Both the position numbers and the translations under genes were made by a program. Positions 8,984 to 17,900 of a stretch of DNA of 64,000 nucleotides are shown here, one piece after another; positions within the stretch are counted from its first letter, which is position 1, and every line of letters starts with the position of its first letter. The notes beneath the pieces are model-generated. The model was given only the letters and a program-made list of their open reading frames with translations. It was not told where the DNA came from and did no database searches. The stretch comes from an uncultured Eubacterium sp. (lineage in GTDB: Bacteria; Bacillota; Clostridia; Lachnospirales; Lachnospiraceae), in the NCBI GenBank assembly GCA_947088865.1, contig CAMUHY010000017.1, positions 1-64,000 on the forward strand, in the 5' to 3' direction.

Positions 8984-9569
8984 TGCCTCGTATTGCATTG
9001 TATAAATGAGGTTTTAGATGGTCTAAATCAACAGGTTCTTTATATAAGATGGCACTGTAAATGGTTGAACTAACTAACTCTGTTATCATAAAAATCATGA
9101 CTTCAGGTTCATATATAGGGTGTTCGGATTCATTAATCATCGATTCAAAAACATGTTTAAAGTTAATGTCATTATTGCTAATATTGCTGGTTAATGCCTG
9201 TTTAAAGATACCCCAGCTTAGATTTTTAGATATAAAGGTAAGAAGGGATTGATTTTCGTTCAGAGCATTTACAATATAGTCAACAATAAATATAATCTGG
9301 TCTTCAAATGATATATCATGGTCTTTTTGATAAAGGAGTAGTTCGTTCTTTGCAGCAGTAAAAAGTTTGCTTGACTCATGTGAAATCAGCTTGTTGCGAA
9401 TGTCATATTTGTCTTTAAAGTATAGATAAAAGGTGCCTTTAGCAATGCCAGATTCTTTGGAAATTTCGGATATAGACGTTTTGTTGACGCCTTGTGTAGT
9501 AAATAACTTATATGCAGCATCAAGCAAAGAGGTCATCTTTGCTTTTTTGTTAATCTCTATTTTTCCCAT
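8952..9569 (-). CDS. TetR/AcrR family transcriptional regulator
   Basis: A 205-aa regulator. The N-terminal helix-turn-helix (about residues 12-58) contains [23 protein letters not shown], a canonical TetR recognition segment (quoted in parts: [22 protein letters not shown]). The C-terminal ligand domain is variable. AGGAGG lies just upstream of the ATG. Regulators of this kind often control MMPL or RND exporters; the MMPL operon at 20680 carries TetR-style operators, but no matching site is seen in front of tetR itself, so that link is a guess. It converges on and overlaps nfo by 32 nt. Confidence 0.87.
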   Translation of the reverse strand: MGKIEINKKAKMTSLLDAAYKLFTTQGVNKTSISEISKESGIAKGTFYLYFKDKYDIRNKLISHESSKLFTAAKNELLLYQKDHDISFEDQIIFIVDYIVNALNENQSLLTFISKNLSWGIFKQALTSNISNNDINFKHVFESMINESEHPIYEPEVMIFMITELVSSTIYSAILYKEPVDLDHLKPHLYNAIRGIIVSHMCTNS

Positions 9570-9692
9570 GATGTCCTCCTGTTTTTGTTTTATTTATTAG
9601 GTATTAGAATTTATAAGATAACACTATAATTACTTAATTAATTATTATATCAAAAAATACGATTATGGACAATATTTTTAAAGTTTTTTTAA

Positions 9693-9741
9693 AACTTCAT
9701 CAAGGAAGTCCTCCATTTCAATGCTGCAAAGTAGAAATGTG
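9693..9741 (+). repeat. Family B element, 5' fragment (B5)
   Basis: AACTTCATCAAGGAAGTCC followed by TTCAATGCTGCAAAG matches the first ~50 nt of the complete family B elements at 25510, 30588 and 62952; the remainder is missing. The rest of the 9570-10020 gap holds the tetR and pectinase promoters. Confidence 0.7.
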
Positions 9742-9865
9742 TTTATTTATCTAATAAGACGATGGTGTTTTAACAAAAACTAACAGATTTTTTATAACAA
9801 TTGTTAAGAATCAACAATTTTTTTATCTAAAATTAATAAAAATAACAATTTGATTAATTGCATAA

Positions 9866-9894
9866 TTGACAAAATAAGATAATTTATATATATT
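9866..9894 (+). promoter_or_regulatory. Promoter of the first polygalacturonase gene
   Basis: TTGACA (9866-9871), a 17-nt spacer and TATATT (9889-9894). The same arrangement and flanking sequence recur before the second pectinase (14748-14776), so the duplication included the promoter. Confidence 0.7.
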
Positions 9895-10020
9895 TATAAT
9901 AGACTTGTGTAAAATAGGTTTACAAAAGTTGTATTATTTTTATTATTATGTTTTTGTATTATAAGAATATGTTTGGATATCAAACAGAAATTATAGACAA
10001 GGCATAAAGAAAGGGGCATT

Positions 10021-10513
10021 ATGAAAAAAGGAATGATGAGAGTAGCATCTGTTGTTATGTCAGTAACAGTTGCTATGTCCACCTTTGGCTTGGGTGGAAC
10101 AACTGCCACTGCGGCAGGACTTCCTACAACAGACGGACACGACAAATATGTTGATAAAGCCGTGTTTGATGTGATTGGAAGTGACACTTTTGGAACAAAA
10201 CCGTTGGATAGCCCATTGTTTGATAAAACAAAGGGAAGCAGCAATATTACCAACCTTCAAGTTCCAGTGTTGGCTTATGATGACACTAGTATAGGTGTTG
10301 TGTGGAATAAGCCAGAAAAGTATGATAATGTAGCAGATTATAAGGTTTGGGTTAACGGTGAGTTGAAGGAAACAGCAAGAGAGAACTTTAAGAAAAATTC
10401 AGCTTGGACAGCTACATATATGGAAGCCTTTTATGACTACTACAATACACAAGGTAAAAGTGATGTGGAGATGGTGAATGTCGATATCCACTCATTTAGA
10501 GCAACAAATCTTA
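10021..10513 (+). repeat. 493-nt identical block shared with 14901-15393
   Basis: The first 493 coding nucleotides of the two tandem pectinase genes are identical base for base, while the DNA immediately downstream differs at many synonymous positions. The identity begins near the start codon; the upstream non-coding DNA is similar but clearly diverged. Confidence 0.9.
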
Positions 10514-13500
10514 AGCCGGATACAGAATATACAATCAAGGTCGTTGCTATTGATAAAGATGGCAAGGAACTTGGCGAGGCTCAGGAGATAAAGCAAAAGA
10601 CAACAAAGACGCCAGAAGTTGTTAATATCAAAGATTTTGGTGCAGAAACATCAGAAGGATATACAACATATAATGATACAATCAATGCTTTTGTTGAAAA
10701 GAACACGAAGGCGATTCAGTCTGCAATCGATGCTTGTCCAGTAGGAGGCAAGGTTGTGGTTCCAGAAGGAATCTTTGTAACGGGAGCACTTTGGTTAAAG
10801 AGTGATATGACACTTGAAGTAAATGGTACACTTTGGGCATCACCAAACAGTGACCATTTTGAGATTGGATTTTTGATGTATCCATTCTATACCGATACAA
10901 GAGGATGGGGACTTGTCAATGCGATGTCAGCAGATGAGTCTGCACCAATTAAAAATGTTCGTGTGACAGGTACAGGTACATTGTATGGCAATGGCTGGAA
11001 GTATGGTTCTGGTGCAACCATTGATGGAGATGGTCTTGTATCAAATAAGGGTAAGCATACAATGACAGGTGACCCAACAGACACAGCAACTTGGGGACTT
11101 CCAAGATACTGTGGTGGTGGTAATGTCAATGTATTCTATCAAGGTATTCAATCAAAAGATTCATCATACAAGTATCTTAAGAATACTGGAAAATACACAG
11201 AAGCAGAGCTTCAGGCAGCGCTTAATGCAACGACTGCATCAGAAGCAAGTGCAGCAGGCAAGGCATTTAGTGGAGATGACCTTAAATTTGCGTATGCTAC
11301 ACGTTCAAGTCTTCTTATTATGAGAAACTGTGAGAATGTATATGTTGGAGATATCACAATTGAAAACCCATCAAACCATTCTGTAAATATTCTTGACTCA
11401 AGAAAGATTGCCACAACAAATGTAAAAATATTTTCTTATGATGGAAACAATGCTGATGGACTTGGATTTGGTTGTTCAATGGATGTTATCTGCTGGGGCA
11501 ACTTTACAGATACAGGTGATGATAACTTAGGTTTTGGTTCATCGGTTGGTGAAGGTGCTAGAGATTGTAATATTCAGACAAACTCAGAAATCTGGATGTT
11601 TGATAACTTTGTACGTGAAGGACATGGTGGACTTGCAGCAGGAAGTCATACAGGTAATGGTATTCAGGATGTTCTTTTTGAAGATACCGTTATGAACCAT
11701 ATTGATATGGCATTTCGTTTTAAATCAGCTCCTACAAATGGTGGTTTTGGTGCCAATATTACGATGAGAGACTGTGCTGTGGCAGATACCAATCAAGGTT
11801 GGGTGCTTACAACAAGTTATGGTGATCCAAACTCAGCATCATCAACAGAGTGGGCTGAAATTGGTGAATTTTATAACTTTGCTTCATACAATATTACAGT
11901 AAATACAGTTGTTCAAAACACAATTCAAGTATTGGCTGATATTGACCCAGTTGGTTCTCCTTCAAAGCCATTACATTCACATCATAACTTATATTTCCAA
12001 GATATTACATTTGGCGATGTAGGGGTGAATGGTTCTTATAAGAATAAAGCTGGTTGGGAGACATTAATTGGCTGTGATAATTCAGTATTCTACAATGTTA
12101 AAACGGTTTCATACAACCAAAAGGCAATAGATAAGAAAACAGACAAGGCATGGAGTAATCTTCAGTATTGTAATAACCTTATCTTCCAAGGTACAACAAT
12201 GGAATCATTAGGTGCATATACAGATAAGATGAATGCAGCAATGAGTCCAATCGTAGTAACAGATAATAAAATAACTGCTGAGAATGTGGCTCCTAGTGAT
12301 GAAGGTAATGGTGGTGATGAAGAAGTAGGTGAATATGCTTGGACAATCACACCTACGGAAGGATTTGGTGATGCATTTAATGATGCTGTTGGTAAAGAAG
12401 GTATTACTACTTCTAATATGCCAAAGTTGAATAATAAAGCTGACCCAATAGATATTGGATATGTTTATGACAATGAACATAATAAAGGTGGAGTTTCAGT
12501 ACCAAACGCTGAAATTGGTTTTTCTTACAAAGGTTGTGATGTGACAAATCTTGCTAAGATTGCCCTTGAAGTAAGTAGGCAGACAAAAACAGGTAAACAA
12601 ACCGTTTCTGTTCGTCTTGATGCAAAAAATGGTCCAGAGATTGCTAGTGCAGTTTTAGATGGTCCAGAAAAAGAATATGTAACTTGCGTGATGGATGTAA
12701 CTTTACCAGAAGGTATAACAGGAACACATAAATTGTTTATTGTTTGTAATTCAACAGGAAATGAAGCAAATTACGTAGCAAACTTTAGAAATATCAGTGG
12801 TATTCAGAAAGCTGGAGGAGACAATCCAGGAGTAGAACTTAAAAAAGAATCTGTTGATTTATCTCAAGGTATTATGGCTGGACAGGAATATGGCACAGAA
12901 TCAGGTGTGTATGGAACAGTAACATCACTTGAGGATGCACCTGTTATAGTAGAAGATGGAAGCGGAGTAATTGAAGGTACAGTAAATGCAGACGGTTCTG
13001 TAACAATTGATGGTATAACATACAAACAATTTGTTCAGGCAAACACAGCAGCTAGTGCAGGCGGTTTGGTACCTGATAACGGAACAGCAACATATGTATT
13101 TTCACCTAAGGTTGACTGCTCTGTTACATTACATTCAAGAGTATTAAATGCAAAACAATGGTGGTTTGTAGAGTCGCCAGATGGTGCAAATGTAACTGCA
13201 ACACAAAAAGATACGGCTCCTAATGCTATTGAAAGTATAATGACATTTAATTTAAAGGCAGGTAATAAGTATTACTATTATGCACAAGGTTCTAAGCCAA
13301 TGGTTTATGGTATATACTTTGATAAGCCAGTTGACGATGCAAAGTCACTTATCACACCAACAAGCGGTGGTTCAACAGGCGGCGGTTCAACAGGTTCAGG
13401 TGGAACAGAACGTAAAGTAAAATTGACATGGACACCTGTAACGAATGATACACCAGTATTTTATGGTGTAGATACTTATGTTGATGGTGTAAAGGTTGAT

Positions 13501-14559
13501 ATGATTGATGGCATTACAGAGCCAACAACGACAATTGGCAGATTATCATCAGGTGTAGCCTATACATTTAAGGTATATGTAAGCGAAAAAGGTGATAATG
13601 CAAACAGTATGTCAACAACAGGTATGAATAAGACACTTGTTGGAGAGACAACAATTACTGTTGATGGAGATAAAGATACAACTGCTATTACAGCAGATAA
13701 TACAACGGTAAGTCTTGCAAGTGCAATTTATACATGTGCACATGGTACATGGACAAATGCTTCAAAGCAGGATGCAAGAGTACGTGGCTATAAGATATAT
13801 GCAAATGGCAATTATATCAAGACACTTTACAACTATCAGGTTTCAAAGTATACAGCAGTTGATACTGTAACAAGTCAGGTAGGACGTCTTACACCAGGCA
13901 TTGACAACAAGGTACAAATCGTTGCATTTACGGATTCTGGAGTTGAGTATAAGTATCCAGAAGCAACTGTTAAGACACTTCAAAATTATGACTACAAGGC
14001 TCCAGTATGGGCAGCCGATGCAAAATTGACAGCAGAAGTTAAGGGCAGCGATGTTGTGTTAACTTGGCCAGCAGCAACAGATGATACAAAAGTTGGCGGT
14101 TATAGAGTATATGTAGATGGAGTTCCAGTATATGCTGATGCAAATACAAAAGCATTCAATCCAGTAAATGGAACAAAGACTACAACAGATACAACATACA
14201 CATTGACAGGACTTGACCTTACAAAGCCACATACAATCACAGTACAGGCTGGTGATACATGGTGGAAAGCTGAAGAAGGCATGGGAAGTTATGATAAGAT
14301 GGCAGGCTTTAACTGGACTGTAAAGGGACTTTCAGTACAAGTTGGAGAAGGCTCAGATTTTATGTATGGTGACCTTAATGATGATGGTGAAGTAAATATT
14401 CTTGATGCTGTTCTGATAAAGAAAGTATGCGCCCAGATGGATGTTCAGTATAATAAGAAAGCTGCAGATGTTAAGGTAGATGGTAAGATAGATAGTACAG
14501 ATGCCGTTCTTCTTGTAAAATATTGTGCAAAAATGAATGTTGTACTTGGACAGAAATAA
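10021..14559 (+). CDS. Secreted multidomain GH28 polygalacturonase with C-terminal dockerin-like repeats (copy 1)
   Basis: A 1512-aa extracellular pectinase. A Sec signal peptide (about residues 1-32) is followed by a fibronectin III-like module (about 55-195) and a GH28 right-handed beta-helix (about 200-745). All GH28 signatures are visible: NADG (Asp479), GDDN (Asp500/Asp501), GHG (His535) and the RxK substrate motif R-F-K (Arg566/Lys568). Two putative carbohydrate-binding beta-sandwich regions (about 775-930 and 940-1110), three further Fn3-like repeats (about 1135-1450) and a two-repeat dockerin-like module (GDLNDDGEVN at about 1457, ADVKVDGKID at about 1488) follow. GAAAGGGG precedes the ATG. 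The Fn3-GH28 arrangement resembles exo-polygalacturonases; exo versus endo action is not decided by sequence. Confidence 0.9.
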   Translation: MKKGMMRVASVVMSVTVAMSTFGLGGTTATAAGLPTTDGHDKYVDKAVFDVIGSDTFGTKPLDSPLFDKTKGSSNITNLQVPVLAYDDTSIGVVWNKPEKYDNVADYKVWVNGELKETARENFKKNSAWTATYMEAFYDYYNTQGKSDVEMVNVDIHSFRATNLKPDTEYTIKVVAIDKDGKELGEAQEIKQKTTKTPEVVNIKDFGAETSEGYTTYNDTINAFVEKNTKAIQSAIDACPVGGKVVVPEGIFVTGALWLKSDMTLEVNGTLWASPNSDHFEIGFLMYPFYTDTRGWGLVNAMSADESAPIKNVRVTGTGTLYGNGWKYGSGATIDGDGLVSNKGKHTMTGDPTDTATWGLPRYCGGGNVNVFYQGIQSKDSSYKYLKNTGKYTEAELQAALNATTASEASAAGKAFSGDDLKFAYATRSSLLIMRNCENVYVGDITIENPSNHSVNILDSRKIATTNVKIFSYDGNNADGLGFGCSMDVICWGNFTDTGDDNLGFGSSVGEGARDCNIQTNSEIWMFDNFVREGHGGLAAGSHTGNGIQDVLFEDTVMNHIDMAFRFKSAPTNGGFGANITMRDCAVADTNQGWVLTTSYGDPNSASSTEWAEIGEFYNFASYNITVNTVVQNTIQVLADIDPVGSPSKPLHSHHNLYFQDITFGDVGVNGSYKNKAGWETLIGCDNSVFYNVKTVSYNQKAIDKKTDKAWSNLQYCNNLIFQGTTMESLGAYTDKMNAAMSPIVVTDNKITAENVAPSDEGNGGDEEVGEYAWTITPTEGFGDAFNDAVGKEGITTSNMPKLNNKADPIDIGYVYDNEHNKGGVSVPNAEIGFSYKGCDVTNLAKIALEVSRQTKTGKQTVSVRLDAKNGPEIASAVLDGPEKEYVTCVMDVTLPEGITGTHKLFIVCNSTGNEANYVANFRNISGIQKAGGDNPGVELKKESVDLSQGIMAGQEYGTESGVYGTVTSLEDAPVIVEDGSGVIEGTVNADGSVTIDGITYKQFVQANTAASAGGLVPDNGTATYVFSPKVDCSVTLHSRVLNAKQWWFVESPDGANVTATQKDTAPNAIESIMTFNLKAGNKYYYYAQGSKPMVYGIYFDKPVDDAKSLITPTSGGSTGGGSTGSGGTERKVKLTWTPVTNDTPVFYGVDTYVDGVKVDMIDGITEPTTTIGRLSSGVAYTFKVYVSEKGDNANSMSTTGMNKTLVGETTITVDGDKDTTAITADNTTVSLASAIYTCAHGTWTNASKQDARVRGYKIYANGNYIKTLYNYQVSKYTAVDTVTSQVGRLTPGIDNKVQIVAFTDSGVEYKYPEATVKTLQNYDYKAPVWAADAKLTAEVKGSDVVLTWPAATDDTKVGGYRVYVDGVPVYADANTKAFNPVNGTKTTTDTTYTLTGLDLTKPHTITVQAGDTWWKAEEGMGSYDKMAGFNWTVKGLSVQVGEGSDFMYGDLNDDGEVNILDAVLIKKVCAQMDVQYNKKAADVKVDGKIDSTDAVLLVKYCAKMNVVLGQK

Positions 14560-14596
14560 TAATATTTTATAAATTGTAAGTTTATAAAAAATATGG

Positions 14597-14638
14597 AATC
14601 CCCTGTTATTTTTTAATAAAAATAATGGGGGATTTTTA
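14597..14638 (+). terminator. Terminator after polygalacturonase copy 1
   Basis: AATCCCC-TG-TTATT pairs with AATAATGGGGGATT, followed by a T run. It separates the two pectinase genes into independent transcripts. Confidence 0.8.
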
Positions 14639-14747
14639 TATTTATATGTTTAAAGAAAGGATATCCATATTTTTTGTAATATTTAATATAATAAAATATT
14701 TTTTTTGTTTAAATTATCTAAAAGTGACATTTTAATTGATTGTATAA

Positions 14748-14776
14748 TTGACAAAAAGTCATAATCCATATATATT
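14748..14776 (+). promoter_or_regulatory. Promoter of the second polygalacturonase gene
   Basis: TTGACA (14748-14753), a 17-nt spacer and TATATT (14771-14776), in sequence clearly homologous to 9866-9894. Confidence 0.7.
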
Positions 14777-14900
14777 TATAGTATGCTTATGTAAAATAAT
14801 TTTATGAAAGTAGCATTATTTTATTATTATGTCGTTGTATTTTTAAATGTACTCTATGATAGAGTATGAACCATGAACAAGGCATAAAGAAAGGGGTATT

Positions 14901-17900
14901 ATGAAAAAAGGAATGATGAGAGTAGCATCTGTTGTTATGTCAGTAACAGTTGCTATGTCCACCTTTGGCTTGGGTGGAACAACTGCCACTGCGGCAGGAC
15001 TTCCTACAACAGACGGACACGACAAATATGTTGATAAAGCCGTGTTTGATGTGATTGGAAGTGACACTTTTGGAACAAAACCGTTGGATAGCCCATTGTT
15101 TGATAAAACAAAGGGAAGCAGCAATATTACCAACCTTCAAGTTCCAGTGTTGGCTTATGATGACACTAGTATAGGTGTTGTGTGGAATAAGCCAGAAAAG
15201 TATGATAATGTAGCAGATTATAAGGTTTGGGTTAACGGTGAGTTGAAGGAAACAGCAAGAGAGAACTTTAAGAAAAATTCAGCTTGGACAGCTACATATA
15301 TGGAAGCCTTTTATGACTACTACAATACACAAGGTAAAAGTGATGTGGAGATGGTGAATGTCGATATCCACTCATTTAGAGCAACAAATCTTACACCAGA
15401 TACAGAGTATACAATTAAGGTCGTTGCTATTGACAAAGATGGCAAAGAACTTGGCGAGGCTCAGGAGATAAAGCAAAGAACAACAAAGACGCCAGAGGTT
15501 GTTAATATCAAAGATTTTGGTGCTGAGACATCAGAAGGATATACAACATATGATGACACTATTAATGCTTTTGTTGAAAAGAACACGAAGGCAATTCAGG
15601 CAGCTATCGATGCTTGTCCAGTAGGAGGTAAGGTCGTTGTACCAGAAGGAATCTTTGTAACAGGAGCACTTTGGTTAAAGAGTGATATGACACTTGAAGT
15701 AAATGGTACACTTTGGGCATCACCAAACAGTGACCATTTTGAGATTGGATTTTTGATGTATCCATTCTATACCGATACAAGAGGATGGGGACTTGTCAAT
15801 GCGATGTCAGCAGATGAGTCTGCTCCAGTTAAAAATGTTCGTGTAACAGGTAATGGTACATTGTATGGCAATGGTTGGAAATATGGCTCTGGTTCAAACA
15901 TTGATGGAGATGGTCTTGTATCAAATAAGGGCAAATATACACAGGCTGGCGATCCAACTGAAGATAAGGCAACTTGGGGACTTCCAAGATACTGTGGCGG
16001 TGGTAATATTAATGTATTCTATCAAGGTATTCAGTCAAAGGATTCTGCATATAAGTATCTTAAGAATACTGGAAAATATACAGAAGAACAGATTCAGGCA
16101 TTAATCGATGCAAAGACATCAGCAGAAGCAACGGCAGCAGTATCAGCTATGAAATTAGATAAAAATTCATCTGATATTAAAAATGCTTATGCTACACGTT
16201 CAAGTCTTCTTATTATGAGAAACTGTGAAAATGTATATGTTGGAGATATCACGATTGAAAATCCATCAAACCATTCTGTAAATATTCTTGATTCAAGAAA
16301 GATTGCTACAACAAATGTAAAAGTATTTTCTTATGACGGAAACAATGGTGATGGACTTGGATTTGGTTGTTCAATGGATGTTATCTGCTGGGGTAACTTT
16401 ACAGATACAGGTGATGACAACTTAGGCTTTGGTGCATCCGTTGGTGAGGGCGCTAGAGATTGTGATATTCAGACAAACTCAGAAATCTGGATGTTTGATA
16501 ACTTTGTACGTGAAGGACATGGTGGACTTGCAGCAGGAAGTCATACAGGTAATGGTATTCAGGACGTTCTCTTTGAAGATACAGTTATGAATCACATTGA
16601 TATGGCATTCCGTTTTAAATCAGCTCCTACAAATGGTGGTTTTGGCGCTAATATTACGATGAGAGATTGTGCTGTGGCAGATACTAATCAAGGTTGGGTA
16701 CTCACAACAAGTTATGGTGACCCGAACTCAGCATCATCAACAGAATGGGCTGAAATTGGTGAATTTTATAATTTTGCCTCATACAATATCTCAGTGTATA
16801 CAGTTGTTCAAAATACAATTCAAGTATTGGCAGATGTCGACCCAGTTGGTTCACCTTCAAAGCCATTACATTCACATCATAACTTATATTTCCAAGATGT
16901 TACATTTGGTAATGTAGGTACAAATGGTTCTTATAAAAATAAGAATGGTTGGGAGACATTAATTGGCTGTGAAAATGCAGTATTTTATAATGTATTTACA
17001 AAGTCATACAGTCAAAAAGCAATTGATAAAAAAACAGACAAGGCATGGAATAATATTCAATATTGTAAGAATCTTATTTTCCAAGGCACAACGATGGATT
17101 CAGTAAATGCTTGTTTAGATAAGATGAATGCAGCAATGAGTCCAATTACTGTCACAAGCAATACAATAAAAGCTGAAAATGTAGATGGCGGCGGTGATGA
17201 GCCAATAGTAACCGATACAGTAATATTTGATGCAGATCAGATTGTGTCTGCAGATGGAACAAGCGGTCTTACAGCTGTGGGTGAAAATGCAACAGAAAAT
17301 GCAGATGGCACATTTACATATGAAAAAGCCCCTTGGACAACAGCTAAATCGGGGGGATTTGCTAAAGATTATCCAGAAATTACACATGTAGCAAAATCAC
17401 CTACTAGAGTTGCACAAGTAGCAGCATTAAAAGTAGGCGATGTTAATGATAATGGCAAAATTGATGCACCAGATGCTGTTCTCCTTAGAAAAGTATGTGC
17501 AAAGATGACAGTAACATACAATGAAGCAGCAGCAGATATAAATGGTGATAAAGAAGTAAATATTTTAGATGCCGTTCTTCTTCTTAAACACCTTGCAGGA
17601 CAAGATGTAGGATTAAGTGAGGGTTCAGGCTTTGTTAATGCTGATGGAAAAATTCCAACAGCAGGTTCATATTTAAAGTATGATGCAAGCAAAAATGGTA
17701 CTCTTTCTATATTCCATCATGCAAAAGGTGTAGGAAAAGACTATTATGTGGTAGATTCTGATGGAACAGTTGTTACAAAGTACACAAGTGCTTCAACAGG
17801 TGATGAGTATGTAATTTCAAAGGCTGAAGTAAAGGCTGGCAAGTCTTATTATATTTATAGCAATAAGAATGCAGAGATTTATAGAGTTGCATTTGAGGCA

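Noticed and set aside
10060-10260. Minus-strand open frames inside the pectinase genes
   Set aside because: They recur identically in both copies only because the DNA is duplicated, have no ribosome sites and show composition of antisense shadows.
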